Assembly: GCF_000013745.1 (NCBI RefSeq)
Contig: NC_007925.1
Coordinates: 1,798,001-1,862,000 of the forward strand
DNA: 64,000 bases
Origin: Rhodopseudomonas_A palustris_F
Lineage (GTDB): Bacteria > Pseudomonadota > Alphaproteobacteria > Rhizobiales > Xanthobacteraceae
Direction of reading: 5' to 3'
Under the pieces are notes generated by a model. The model saw only the letters and a program-made list of their open reading frames with translations, was not told where the DNA came from and searched no databases. A program made the translations under genes and the position numbers. Positions 9,234 through 18,066 of this stretch are shown here, in pieces. The first letter of the stretch is position 1. Each line of letters starts with the position of its first letter.

Positions 9234-10022
9234 ATGCAGTTCAAACACGTGACACTCGACGTCGACGGCGCGGTGGCGATCCTGAAGCTCGACCATCAGG
9301 AGGTGATGAACGCGATGTCGGTCGAGATGCTCGGCGGACTCGCCGAAGCGCTGGACGCGATCGAGGACGACAAGGCGAAAGTGCGCTGCCTGGTGCTCAC
9401 CGGCGCCGGCCGGGCGTTCTGCACCGGCGCCAATCTGCAGGGTCGCCTGAACAAGCCCGGCAAGGTCAACACCGGTGCGGCGCTGGAGACCGCGTTCCAT
9501 CCGTTGCTGCGCCGCCTGCGCAATTGGCATTGCCCGATCGTCACCTCGGTCAATGGCGCCGCGGCCGGCGCCGGAATGAGCTTTGCGCTGATGGGCGACA
9601 TGATCCTGTGCGCGCGCTCGGCGTATTTCCTGCAAGCGTTCCGCCGCATCGGGCTGGTGCCGGATTGCGGCTCGACCTGGCTGTTGCCGCGGCTGATCGG
9701 CAAGGCGCGGGCGGTGGAATTGTCGCTGCTCGGCGACAAGCTGCCGGCGGAGACCGCGTTGCAATGGGGCTTGGTCAACCGGGTCCATGACGACGCGGCG
9801 CTGTGGGACGAGACCATCAAGCTCGCGCACGACTTGGCGAACGGCCCGACCGTGGCGCTGGCCTTGATCCGAAAATTGTATTGGGACAGCGCGGAGAATT
9901 GCTACGAGCAGCAGCTCGACCTGGAATGCCGATCGCAGCGCATCGCCGGCGCCACCGCGGACTTCAAGGAAGGCGTCGGTGCGTTTCTGGAAAAACGCGC
10001 GGCGAAATTTCAGGGCCGGTAG
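9234..10022 (+). CDS. Enoyl-CoA hydratase/isomerase family protein
   Basis: 262 residues from the ATG at 9234, preceded by AGAGGAAACC; a longer frame from 9168 adds 22 unlikely residues. Crotonase-fold blocks are GRAFCTGANLQGR (oxyanion-hole strand), VNGAAAGAGMSFALMGDMIL, and RRIGLVPDCGSTWLLPRLIG. The latter resembles PaaG/PaaB-like isomerases and hydratases. The first catalytic Glu position of classical hydratases is not clear by eye, so hydration versus isomerisation is open. It is 124 bases downstream of the fusion gene and followed by a palindromic repeat. Confidence 0.88.
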   Translation: MQFKHVTLDVDGAVAILKLDHQEVMNAMSVEMLGGLAEALDAIEDDKAKVRCLVLTGAGRAFCTGANLQGRLNKPGKVNTGAALETAFHPLLRRLRNWHCPIVTSVNGAAAGAGMSFALMGDMILCARSAYFLQAFRRIGLVPDCGSTWLLPRLIGKARAVELSLLGDKLPAETALQWGLVNRVHDDAALWDETIKLAHDLANGPTVALALIRKLYWDSAENCYEQQLDLECRSQRIAGATADFKEGVGAFLEKRAAKFQGR

Positions 10023-10053
10023 TTGAACGAGCTGCCTTCAGCGCGTCACGCGC

Positions 10054-10179
10054 CGTCATCCTGAGGAGCCGCGCGACTTCGCGCGGCGTCTCGAAGGATG
10101 GCGCGATGAGTGCGTGCGGCGCATCCTTCGAGACGCCCGGCTACGCGCTGCGCGCTATGCCGGGCTGCTCAGGATGACG
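10054..10179. repeat. Dispersed palindromic element (CGTCATCCTGAGGAG family)
   Basis: Begins CGTCATCCTGAGGAGC and ends GCTCAGGATGACG, with an inner inverted pair around CGAAGGATG and CATCCTTCG. It lies between convergent crotonase genes at 10022 (+) and 10228 (-). A partial copy is at 12992-13051. It resembles the Rhizobiales palindromic elements. Confidence 0.7.
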
Positions 10180-10227
10180 TCTATCATGTAGCTTAGTCTG
10201 CGTGCGCCGTGCGTCCACGGCCTCGTG

Positions 10228-11007
10228 TTATTTCCCCACCCATCTCGGCGCGCGTTTCTCCGCGAAGGCTTTCGGCCCCTCGATGTAGTCCTGCGATGCC
10301 ACCATCGCCCGCACCGCCGGATAGTCGCGCTGATCGCCGATCGCCTCTTGCAGCGACACCATCGAGCCGCGTTGAATGGCCTGTTTCGAGGCACGGATCG
10401 ACATCGGCGAGTTCTTGCAGATCGTCTCCGCCCAGCGCGCGGCTGCGGCGAGGGCTTCGCCGGCCGGCGCCACCTCGTTGACGAAGCCGAGCTCGAAGCC
10501 CTCGCGGGCGGTGACGTTGCGCCCGGTGAGGATCATGCCCATCGCCCGCTTCAGCCCGATCTGCCGCGGCAGCCGATGCAGCCCGCCGGCCAGCGCGGCA
10601 AGCCCGACGCGCGGCTCCGGCAGCGCGAACACCGCGTTCTCCGAAGCGACGATCAGGTCGCAGGCCAGCGCCGCCTCGAAGCCGCCGCCCATCGCCACGC
10701 CGTTGACCGCGGCGATGATCGGCTTGTCGCAGTCGAACCGCGCGGTGAGCCCGGCAAAGCCGCTGGAATCCCAGCCGCGGCGGCCGCCGGCGGCCTGCCA
10801 TTTCAGATCGTTGCCGGCGCAGAACGCCTTGTCGCCGGCACCGGTGACGATCGCGACCCATTGCTCGGGATCGTTGGCGAACTCGTTGAACACTTGATGC
10901 AGCTCGAAATGCGCGTCGCTGTGCAGCGCGTTCATCACCTCCGGCCGCGACAGCGTCACAATGGTGATGCGTCCGCGGTGCGTCACCGTGGAGAACTGCA
11001 GAGTCAT
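10228..11007 (-). CDS. Enoyl-CoA hydratase-related protein
   Basis: 259 residues. It has the crotonase signatures DKAFCAGNDLKWQ (substrate CoA-binding strand), AVNGVAMGGGFEAALACDLI, and FALPEPRVGLAALAGGLHRL, where a Glu at the PEPRVG position is the usual catalytic residue. The C-terminal end is AFAEKRAPRWVGK, typical of the family. It is transcribed in the same direction as the acyl-CoA ligase gene upstream (11267-12847), 259 bases away. It probably acts on an unsaturated acyl-CoA, but the substrate cannot be specified. Confidence 0.9.
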   Translation of the reverse strand: MTLQFSTVTHRGRITIVTLSRPEVMNALHSDAHFELHQVFNEFANDPEQWVAIVTGAGDKAFCAGNDLKWQAAGGRRGWDSSGFAGLTARFDCDKPIIAAVNGVAMGGGFEAALACDLIVASENAVFALPEPRVGLAALAGGLHRLPRQIGLKRAMGMILTGRNVTAREGFELGFVNEVAPAGEALAAAARWAETICKNSPMSIRASKQAIQRGSMVSLQEAIGDQRDYPAVRAMVASQDYIEGPKAFAEKRAPRWVGK

Positions 11008-11266
11008 TTCGCCCCCAGAATCGTTTCTTGCCCCACGCGAACATGGCGGCCGCGCAACCGAAAGTCATCACCGAAATGCGCGTAGCAGCCTTGCTTCACA
11101 ACCCGTTCGCGACAATGTGACGCTACGTGCGACAGCTAATCAGCTGTCACTCTCCGGGGCGCGGAATTCGCAGCTAACGACCTGACGACCTACATGCGTC
11201 TAAAGTAGTAGGTTGGAACGCCGGATACTTATCGCGGGCGTTGCGCGGTTCCGGGTCGGCCCCCGC

Positions 11267-12847
11267 TCAGTTCACCCGGCGCTGCTTGCCGGCCCAATAG
11301 GGCTCGCGCAGCGCGCGGCGCAGGATCTTGCCGGCGCCGTTGCGCGGCAGCGCGGCGATGAAGTCCACCGTGCGCGGCGATTTGAACTTGGCGATGCGTT
11401 GGTGCGCGAAGGCGATGACGTCGTGGGCGCTGGCTTGCTTGCCGGGCTTCATCACCACCACCGCCTTGACCGCTTCGCCCCAGATCTCGTCGGGTACGCC
11501 GACCACCGCGACTTCGGCGATGTCGGGATGGTCGTTGAGCGCGCTCTCGACCTCGGCGGGATAGATGTTCTCGCCGCCGGAGATGATCATGTCCTTGATG
11601 CGATCGTGGATGTAGAGGTAGCCGTCCTCGTCGAGATAGCCGGCATCGCCGGTGCGCAGCCAGTTGTCGGCGTCGATGGTCTTGGCGGTGGCGTCCGGCA
11701 GGTTCCAGTAGCCGACCATGTTGCAGCCGGAGCGGGTGGCGATCTCGCCGACTTGCCGCGGCGGCAACCTGTTGCCGTCGGGATCGAGGATCGCCAGTTC
11801 GACGCCGGGCAGCGCTTTGCCGGCGGCGCGCATCCGCTCCGAGCCCTCGATGTGATCCTCCGGCGGCAGCGCCACGATGGTGCCGGTGGTCTCGGTCATG
11901 CCGTACATCTGCACGAAGCCGCATTTGAACAGCGCGAGGCATTCTTTCAGCAAGGCGGCCGGGATCGGCGAGGCGCCGTACAGCATGTAGCGCAGCTTCG
12001 AGAAATCCATCTCGCGGGCGCGCGGCTGCCGCACCACGAACTGCATCGCCGCCGGCACCAGGAACACCCGGGTGATGCCGAAGGTCCCGAAAAAATCCAG
12101 GATCTTGTGCGGGTCGAATTCGCGGGCGATCACGCCCTTGACGCCGTGATACACCCCCATCACGCCCCAGCCGGAGCCGCCGATGTGGAACACCGGCATC
12201 GCCACCAGCGAGACGTCGTCCTCGCGCCATTGGTTCCATTGCGGTTGCTCGGCGTCCTTGCCGGCCCGCACCAGCGCCAGGAAATTGGCGTGGCTCAGCA
12301 TCGCGCCCTTGGGGTGGCCGGTGGTGCCCGAGGTGTAGAGTTGGATCGCGACGTCGCGCGGGCCAAGCGCGATCGCGGGGGCGTCGTCGGATTGCGCGTC
12401 GCGCCACGCCGCGTAGTCGGGCCACTCCGCCGCGCCGCCCTCGGTGGCGATGAAGGTCTTGACGCCGGGCAGTTGCGCCGCCAGCGCGCCGACGGCGGCG
12501 ACGAATTCCGGCCCGACGAACAGCGCCGCGGCCTGGCAATCGTTGACGATGAAGGCGATCTCCGGCGGCGCCAGCCGCCAGTTCACCGGCGCCATCACCA
12601 CATTGGCCTTCATGGCGCCGAGCAGCAGTTCGAAATAGACGTCGCTGTTCTTGCCGAGATAGCTGATCCGCTGGCCGGGCTGGATACCTGCGGCGAGCAG
12701 CGCGCGGGCGACGCGGTTGCTGTGGCGGTCGAGCGCCGCAAAGCTGGTGCGCCTGCCCTCGAATTCGAACGCGATGGCGTCGCCGCGCGCCGTGGCCTGC
12801 GCGCGGACCACGTCGGCAAGCGTCGTCGGCTCCGCGGATTCGGACAT
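11267..12847 (-). CDS. Acyl-CoA synthetase (AMP-forming fatty acid/aryl acid-CoA ligase)
   Basis: 526 residues from the ATG ending at 12847, preceded by GAGGGGAG; a longer frame adds 84 non-family residues. Motifs of ANL ligases are present: P-loop LYTSGTTGHPKGAMLSH, YGMTETTG, GYWNLPDATAKTIDADNWLRTGDAG (hinge and ATP Asp), IKDMIISGGENIYPAEVE, and the C-terminal lysine loop NGAGKILRRALREPYW. It activates a carboxylic acid to its CoA thioester with ATP. The nearby crotonases and SDR suggest that the product enters a beta-oxidation-like route. The acid is not identifiable. Confidence 0.93.
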   Translation of the reverse strand: MSESAEPTTLADVVRAQATARGDAIAFEFEGRRTSFAALDRHSNRVARALLAAGIQPGQRISYLGKNSDVYFELLLGAMKANVVMAPVNWRLAPPEIAFIVNDCQAAALFVGPEFVAAVGALAAQLPGVKTFIATEGGAAEWPDYAAWRDAQSDDAPAIALGPRDVAIQLYTSGTTGHPKGAMLSHANFLALVRAGKDAEQPQWNQWREDDVSLVAMPVFHIGGSGWGVMGVYHGVKGVIAREFDPHKILDFFGTFGITRVFLVPAAMQFVVRQPRAREMDFSKLRYMLYGASPIPAALLKECLALFKCGFVQMYGMTETTGTIVALPPEDHIEGSERMRAAGKALPGVELAILDPDGNRLPPRQVGEIATRSGCNMVGYWNLPDATAKTIDADNWLRTGDAGYLDEDGYLYIHDRIKDMIISGGENIYPAEVESALNDHPDIAEVAVVGVPDEIWGEAVKAVVVMKPGKQASAHDVIAFAHQRIAKFKSPRTVDFIAALPRNGAGKILRRALREPYWAGKQRRVN

Positions 12848-12991
12848 CTCAACTCCCCTCGGTCGCGTTGTTATTATTTGTCGCAGTATGATCGCGTTGG
12901 GGAAAGTGTGACGCGGTTTGCCGGCAAACACAAGATGGCAAGGGAGGTAGTTCCGGCGCTTGGGGGCGCTGTGGCGGCTGCTGTCTGCGCG

Positions 12992-13051
12992 GCCATCCTT
13001 CGAGACGCCGGGCTTCGCCGCGCGGGCGCAGTCCGGCTCCTCAGGATGACG
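12992..13051. repeat. Partial copy of the CGTCATCCTGAGGAG palindromic element
   Basis: CCATCCTTCGAGACGCC followed by GGCTCCTCAGGATGACG is one arm of the element seen complete at 10054-10179. Confidence 0.6.
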
Positions 13052-13668
13052 TTCGCACCAACAGCTCCTCGCAATGGCGGGGGTAACGCCGAATTTCATT
13101 GATGGCTTTTTCGGGCAGGCCTTCAGGATGACGGCGCGCGGCTTGCGTCACACGCTTCAGGCGACGCGCCTCGCCATCCATCGCCATGCAATTGTCAAAC
13201 AGCCACGTCCGATAACTCTTAGCCCACGCGCCGTCGCTCTCGCGCAAGACATTGCGCGAGGGGAGCTGTTAGTTCCCCCCTCGCCAGGTGAGGGGGACGG
13301 AGCGCCGCAAGGCGCAACCGTGATTGAGTGGCGCTGCCCGGCGCTGCTCGCAAGCAGCGCAAGGCCGCGCACGCCTTGCGGCGCTCCATCGCGGGATTTG
13401 TCGACCCCAGGACCGTGCTTCCGGGGACAGGCGCGATGCACTCCGCACCGCCGATCCGGCGGGCTTTCCCCGCCTTCACCTGTCCCGCGTCCAGCCAACC
13501 AGCAAGTGGCAGAGCCCCGTAGTAGGCCCGGACGGCGACCCGGGGCGTCCCGGGCTTGCGGGTGCGAACCGCGCGCGCAGGACACCGCATCCTCGCTCCG
13601 CCTCATGAGCGCCCTCGAGAAGCGCCCCTCGTGAGCGAGGACGGGGTGATAATAAGCGACGTCGAAAA

Positions 13669-13696
13669 CGCGGGGATTGCTATCCGCGCTTTTTTT
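13669..13696. terminator. Hairpin with T-run, possibly bidirectional
   Basis: CGCGGGGAT-TGCT-ATCCGCG forms a stem with a small bulge and is followed on the plus strand by seven T. On the minus strand the same hairpin is followed by four T, 77 bases past the SDR stop codon. The minus-strand SDR gene is therefore the most likely client. Confidence 0.5.
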
Positions 13697-13772
13697 GCGG
13701 GGTGATTAATCGCAGGCGGTGGAGCGCCGCGAAGGATGGCGGCGCTGCGGCTGCCGTTGCGCAACATCCGCC

Positions 13773-14645
13773 TCAGCCGCGCGCGGCGCGGTCCTTGTCG
13801 TTCTGCGCCTTGATGGCATCGCGCGCCTCCGCCCACTCGCCGTCGCTCCAGTCGCGCAGCTGATAGAAATTGCCGCCGCTCGCCAAGGCCTGGCCGCCGT
13901 CCATCGCGATGGTTTCGCCGTTGATCCAGTCGCAGCCGCCGGAAATCAGGAACACCGCGACGTTCTGCAATTCCGAAAGCGTGCCGACCCGGCCCATCGG
14001 ATTGATCCGGATGGTGTTGGCGCCGGCCTCGTCGCCGGGCTTGATGCGCTTGCTCATGCCCTCGGTGGGAATTTCGCCGGGCGCAATTGTATTGAGCCGG
14101 ATGCCGTAGCGGCCCCATTCGGCGGCGAGCGACATCGTCATGGCGTGGATCGCCGATTTGCTCATCGCCGAGGGCACCACATAGGGGCTGCCGTTGCGCA
14201 CCCAGGTGGTGGTGATCGACACTACATTGCCGCGATCGCCGCCCGCGATCCAGCGTTTGCCGACCGCGTGGGTCATGTAGAAGGTGCCGTGCATCACGAT
14301 GTTGGCCACCGCGTCGAAGCCGCGCGGGGTGAGATCCTGCGTCCGCGAGATGAAATTTCCGGCGGCGTTGTTGATCAGGTCGGTCAGCGGCGCTTCTTCG
14401 AAGATGCTCTCGACCATGTGGTCGACCGCACCGGCGTCGCGGATGTCGACGCCGTAGCTCATCACCTTGCCGCCGAATTCGTCCATCAGCTCGGTCGCGG
14501 TCTCGTCGCAAACGCCCTTGCGGCGGCCGCAGATGTGCAGCTCGGCGCCGAGGCTGAGGAATTTCGCCGCCATCGCCTTGCCGAGCCCGGTGCCGCCGCC
14601 GGTGACGAGGATGCGCCGGCCGGCCAGAAGCTGATCATTGAACAT
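13773..14645 (-). CDS. SDR-family oxidoreductase, 2,4-dienoyl-CoA reductase-like
   Basis: 290 residues from the ATG ending at 14645; the longer frame upstream overlaps the divergent crotonase gene and is not real. The Rossmann motif is VTGGGTGLGKAMAAKF and NNAAGNFISR is the NNAG equivalent. The active-site region reads SITTTWVRNGSPYVVPSAMSK, so the usual Tyr of YxxxK is Ser, as in the peroxisomal/mitochondrial 2,4-dienoyl-CoA reductase branch. It probably reduces a dienoyl- or enoyl-CoA with NADPH. It is divergent from the crotonase gene at 14751, and the 105-base gap is a shared control region. Confidence 0.88.
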   Translation of the reverse strand: MFNDQLLAGRRILVTGGGTGLGKAMAAKFLSLGAELHICGRRKGVCDETATELMDEFGGKVMSYGVDIRDAGAVDHMVESIFEEAPLTDLINNAAGNFISRTQDLTPRGFDAVANIVMHGTFYMTHAVGKRWIAGGDRGNVVSITTTWVRNGSPYVVPSAMSKSAIHAMTMSLAAEWGRYGIRLNTIAPGEIPTEGMSKRIKPGDEAGANTIRINPMGRVGTLSELQNVAVFLISGGCDWINGETIAMDGGQALASGGNFYQLRDWSDGEWAEARDAIKAQNDKDRAARG

Positions 14646-14679
14646 CGCAAGCACCCCGGTCTGGAGAACGATTGTTACT

Positions 14680-14690
14680 TCACTAGGTGA
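14680..14690. promoter_or_regulatory. TCAC-TAG-GTGA palindrome in divergent promoter region
   Basis: A short perfect palindrome inside the AT-rich 105-base gap between the SDR (-) and crotonase (+) genes. It could be an operator for coordinated control, but four-base arms are weak evidence. Confidence 0.25.
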
Positions 14691-14750
14691 TTGACTAAAA
14701 TCCGACAACGCTTTTCTGTAGCGGCGGTACAAACGGCAGGGGACCAGCAA

Positions 14751-15563
14751 ATGAACGATCGCGTTGCGGTGACGATCAGCGACGGCGTCGCCGATGTCCG
14801 GCTGGTGCGCGCCGACAAGATGAATGCGCTCGATGCCGCAATGTTCGAGGCCTTGGTCGCCACCACCGCGCGGCTCGCCGGCGAGCAGGGCGTTCGCGCG
14901 GTGGTGCTGAGCGGCGAGGGCCGGGCGTTCTGCGCCGGGCTCGACATGGGGCGTTTTGCCGCGATGAATGAGAACGGCGGCCACGGCATCTTGGGCGGGC
15001 AAGCGCGCGATCTCACCGTGCGCAGCCATGGCCTCGCCAATTTCGCCCAGCAGGCGGTGTGGGGGTTTCGGCAATTGCCGGTGCCGGTGATCGCCGCGGT
15101 GCATGGCGTGGCGTTCGGCGGCGGCTTCCAGCTGGCACTCGGCGCCGATATCCGGCTGCTGGCGCCGGATGCGAAAATGTCGATCATGGAAATCAAATGG
15201 GGGCTGGTGCCGGACATGGCGGGCACCCCGATCCTGGCCAGCCTGGTGCGCGACGATATTCTGCGCGAACTCACTTATACGGGCCGGATGTTTTCGGCGC
15301 AGGAGGCGCTGAGCTACGGCCTGGCGACCAAGATCGTCGATGATCCCCGCGCGGCCGCGCTGGAGATGGCGATCGAGATTGCCGGCAGGAGCCCGGACGC
15401 AATCCGCGCGGCGAAACGGCTGTACAACAAGCTCTCGGTCGATCCTGGGCCGGCGCTGCTCGCGGAGTCGCTCGAACAGCAGCAGCTGATCGGTTCAAAG
15501 AACCAGATCGAGGCGGTGCGCGCCAATATCGAAAAGCGCGCGCCAAGGTTCGTGGATGGGTGA
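14751..15563 (+). CDS. Crotonase/enoyl-CoA hydratase family protein
   Basis: 270 residues from the ATG at 14751 with AGGGGA upstream; the frame extends 20 residues further upstream without a ribosome site. Crotonase blocks are GRAFCAGLDMGRF, AAVHGVAFGGGFQLALGADI, and MSIMEIKWGLVPDMAGTPIL. The Glu in the MEIKWG block occupies the catalytic region. It ends with NIEKRAPRF as in many hydratases. Divergent from the dienoyl-CoA-reductase-like SDR, which suggests joint handling of unsaturated acyl-CoA intermediates. Confidence 0.9.
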   Translation: MNDRVAVTISDGVADVRLVRADKMNALDAAMFEALVATTARLAGEQGVRAVVLSGEGRAFCAGLDMGRFAAMNENGGHGILGGQARDLTVRSHGLANFAQQAVWGFRQLPVPVIAAVHGVAFGGGFQLALGADIRLLAPDAKMSIMEIKWGLVPDMAGTPILASLVRDDILRELTYTGRMFSAQEALSYGLATKIVDDPRAAALEMAIEIAGRSPDAIRAAKRLYNKLSVDPGPALLAESLEQQQLIGSKNQIEAVRANIEKRAPRFVDG

Positions 15564-15634
15564 GGGCGTTCGCCGCCAACCCTGTATTGGCCGTATCGAT
15601 GACGAGCTGATGTACTTGAGGCCTTTGACGTGAA

Positions 15635-15775
15635 CCGTGCCCCGGACGCAGCGCACCACGTCGCGCTTGCGGCGTGGTGCGCTGCAGAGCCGGGGCCGTT
15701 ACGGATCGCGGCGCTTGGAACGGTCCCGGCTCACGGCGCAGCGCTAAGGCGCTGCACCGCGTCCGGGACACGGGG
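15635..15775. repeat. Dispersed palindromic element with a perfect 13-base inner stem
   Basis: Outer ends CGTGCCCCGGACGCAGCG and CGCGTCCGGGACACGG are inverted. Within the left half, 15648-15660 and 15673-15685 are perfect inverted repeats (GCAGCGCACCACG and its complement) around a 12-base loop. It lies between convergent genes ending at 15563 (+) and 15799 (-). Confidence 0.65.
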
Positions 15776-15798
15776 CCTCACGCGCCACGCCACGTCGG

Positions 15799-16677
15799 TC
15801 ACGGCAGGAACGACTCCAGCAGCGCGGTTTCGGCGCGGCTGGCGGCGTGCTGCTTGTGCCGCAGCACGAAAAATGCGCGGCGCGGCAGCTCGAATTTGAT
15901 CTGGTGCAGGGTGCCGGCCGACAGCCCCGGCGCCGCCACCAGATCGGAGATCGCGGTGGCGCAGTCGCCGGCTTCCACCGCGGCGCGCACCGCTTCGTTG
16001 GACGGCAGCTCCAGTTCGACGCGCAATTCGCTCGGCTTGACGCCGGCCTTGCGTAACGCCGCCTCGAAGATGGCGCGGGTGCCGGAGCCGGGCTCGCGCA
16101 GCACCCAGCCGCTGCTGGTCAACCGCGCGGGCGCGATCCGGCGCTGCCCCGCCCAAGGATGCTTGGTGCCGACCACGATCAGCAGCGTATCGCCGTCGAT
16201 GCGGCGTGCCGCCAGCAGCGGATCGTCGACCGGGCCCTCGACGAAGCCGAGATCGGCGCGGCCTTCGTGCACCGCGGCCGCCACCTGCTCGGTGTTGGCG
16301 ATGGTCACCCGCACGGCGATGCCGGGATGGCGCTTGCGGAACGCCTGCAGCCGCGGCGGCAGCCAGTAGTTCGCCACGGTCTGGCTCGCCGCCAACGCCA
16401 GCGTGCCGCGCTTCAACCCGGCGAGATCGTTCAGCACCTGCACCGCGGCGTCGGCGCGGGCGACCACGGCGCGGGCTTCGCCGAGAAAGGCGCGGCCGGT
16501 CTGGGTCAAGGCGATGCCGCGGCCGACCCGATCGAACAGCTTGATCGCGTAGCGCTGTTCCAGGGCGGCGATCGCCGAACTGGTCGCCGATTGCGTCAGA
16601 TTGAGCTCGCTCGCGGCGCGGGTGACGTGTTGCAGGTCGGCGACCGCGATGAAGATGCGAAGCTGATCCAGCGTCAT
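15799..16677 (-). CDS. LysR-family transcriptional regulator (YeiE-like)
   Basis: 292 residues. The N-terminal helix-turn-helix MTLDQLRIFIAVADLQHVTR-AASELNLTQSATSSAIAALE is followed by a LysR effector domain. It lies 4 bases after the YeiH-type exporter gene on the same strand. In enterobacteria yeiE is next to yeiH, though divergent, so this is probably the cognate regulator. The effector is unknown; sulfite has been proposed for YeiE homologues. The same-strand order means the regulator is likely co-transcribed with its target. Confidence 0.92.
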   Translation of the reverse strand: MTLDQLRIFIAVADLQHVTRAASELNLTQSATSSAIAALEQRYAIKLFDRVGRGIALTQTGRAFLGEARAVVARADAAVQVLNDLAGLKRGTLALAASQTVANYWLPPRLQAFRKRHPGIAVRVTIANTEQVAAAVHEGRADLGFVEGPVDDPLLAARRIDGDTLLIVVGTKHPWAGQRRIAPARLTSSGWVLREPGSGTRAIFEAALRKAGVKPSELRVELELPSNEAVRAAVEAGDCATAISDLVAAPGLSAGTLHQIKFELPRRAFFVLRHKQHAASRAETALLESFLP

Positions 16678-16681
16678 GGTT

Positions 16682-17749
16682 TCATCCGGTGAGCTTGATC
16701 AGCGCCAGGCTGAAGCTGGCGATGAACACGAAGGCCAGCGCGCCGAGCAATGCCGGGCGGATGCCCTTGGCGGCGAGTTTGCGCAGATCGGTCTCCAGCC
16801 CCATCGCCGCCAGCGCCACCGTCAGCAAGAAGGTGGTGACGACGACGATCCAGGCTTTCGCCTGCGGCGGAACGGCGATCAGGCTGTTGACCCCGACCAG
16901 CGCCACGAAGCCGAGCACGAACCACGGCAGCGGCGGCCGCGCCGCCTGCCGATCGTGGCCGTTGCGGCGGGCGCTGCGCGCCGCCCACGCGCCGAGCGCG
17001 ATAACCATCGGCGCCAGCATCGCCACCCGCGCCAGCTTGGCGATAGTGGCGAACTCGCCGGCCTGCGGGCCGTCCTGAAATCCCGCGGCGACCACCTGGG
17101 CGATTTCGTGGATCGAAGCGCCGGCCCATAGGCCATAGCTCTGCGGATCGAGCGCCAGCAGCCCAGGCAGCAGCGGATAGACAAACATCGCCACCGATCC
17201 GAACACCGTGACGCAGGCGACCGCATAGGCGACGTCCTCGTCCGGGGCATCGGTCACCGCGTTGGTGGCGATCACCGCGGAGGCGCCGCAGATCGAGCTG
17301 CCGGCCGCGATCAGCTGGGTCAATTGCCGGTCGACGCCGAGCCGGCGCCCGATCCAGCTGGTGACCGCGAAGGTCGCGAGCAGGCTCGCCGCGATGATGC
17401 CGAGGCCGCGGCCGCCGACCGCGATCAGCTGAGCGGCCGACAGTTGCAGCCCGAGCAGGATGATGGCGAAGCGCAGCACGCGGCGGACGCTGAATTTGAT
17501 GCCGGGCCTGGCGCGGGCCGGTGTGCCCACGAGATTGTGCAGCGCGATTCCGATCAGCATCGCCAGGATCATCGGGCTGACCACGCTCATCCCCGGCAAC
17601 AGCCGCAATCCGAAGGCCGCGGCGCCGATGCACGCCGTCAACGCCAGCCCCGGGGCGATCGCGAGCAGCCCGCGGAACAGCGGCGCCGATGCGGGGGCAA
17701 GATCGGGCTGGCGAGGTTCGGGACATTTGGCTGCCGGGATCGTGGTCAT
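16682..17749 (-). CDS. YeiH-family membrane protein (UPF0324, putative sulfate exporter)
   Basis: 355 residues from the ATG ending at 17749, which has GGAG 7 bases upstream; an ATG at 17770 would add seven residues. It is a polytopic inner-membrane protein with about ten hydrophobic segments. Family motifs include MILAMLIGIALHNLVG, the conserved AAGSSICGASAVIATN re-entrant-like loop, and GLWAGASIHEIAQVVAAG. The family is annotated as putative sulfate exporters, with weak experimental support. It is followed after 4 bases by the LysR gene. Two conserved loops with SSICGASA and SIHE are intact, so the protein looks functional. Confidence 0.9.
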   Translation of the reverse strand: MTTIPAAKCPEPRQPDLAPASAPLFRGLLAIAPGLALTACIGAAAFGLRLLPGMSVVSPMILAMLIGIALHNLVGTPARARPGIKFSVRRVLRFAIILLGLQLSAAQLIAVGGRGLGIIAASLLATFAVTSWIGRRLGVDRQLTQLIAAGSSICGASAVIATNAVTDAPDEDVAYAVACVTVFGSVAMFVYPLLPGLLALDPQSYGLWAGASIHEIAQVVAAGFQDGPQAGEFATIAKLARVAMLAPMVIALGAWAARSARRNGHDRQAARPPLPWFVLGFVALVGVNSLIAVPPQAKAWIVVVTTFLLTVALAAMGLETDLRKLAAKGIRPALLGALAFVFIASFSLALIKLTG

Positions 17750-18066
17750 CGGTGGCTCCATCGTTGCCACCGCACCATCGGACGTTACAGACAGATCAAT
17801 CCAACAGATAATTACGCTGCAATCAATCGAATTGTTCGATGATTAGACCCGTCGCGGCGTCATCCCGAGGAGGCCGGCCGAAATGCGATCCGCCTCCAAC
17901 GTTGCTGGTGTATCGAAGCCACATCTTCGCGTCTTGGCCGGGCTTGTCCCGGCCATCCACGGAAACAGGCACGCCGCGCTCGTGGGCGTGGATGGCCGCG
18001 ACGAGCGCGGCCATGACGGGTTGAGCTGACGGCCTGCGCAGGCCGGCTCGGCGCCCTATGCGCGGT
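17750..18066. other. 317-base intergenic region with dispersed repeat
   Basis: Contains the YeiH promoter side (AT-rich around 17800-17850) and, from 17930 to 18018, a copy of the TGGCCGGGCTTGTCCCGGCC palindromic element. No gene seen. Confidence 0.6.
17930..18018. repeat. TGGCCGGGCTTGTCCCGGCC palindromic element, diverged copy
   Basis: Left arm TTGGCCGGGCTTGTCCCGGC-CATCCACG; right arm GTGGATGGCCGCGACGAGCG-CGGCCATGACGG, partly complementary to it. A perfect version of the same element is at 27491-27580. Confidence 0.65.

Larger units (their letters stand above)
12848..13772. other. 925-base intergenic region without a convincing gene
   Basis: Open frames here, on either strand, have no recognisable domain and read like degraded repeats. 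The region holds a half palindromic element (12992-13051), a CCCCCTC/GAGGGGG hairpin (13276-13296), fragments related to other dispersed elements (around 13400-13630) and a probable terminator at 13669-13696. It separates the ligase promoter from the end of the SDR gene. Confidence 0.6.

Noticed and set aside
13074..13634. Overlapping frames in the 12.9-13.8 kb region
   Set aside because: They translate dispersed repeats in several frames, with no start signal or domain.
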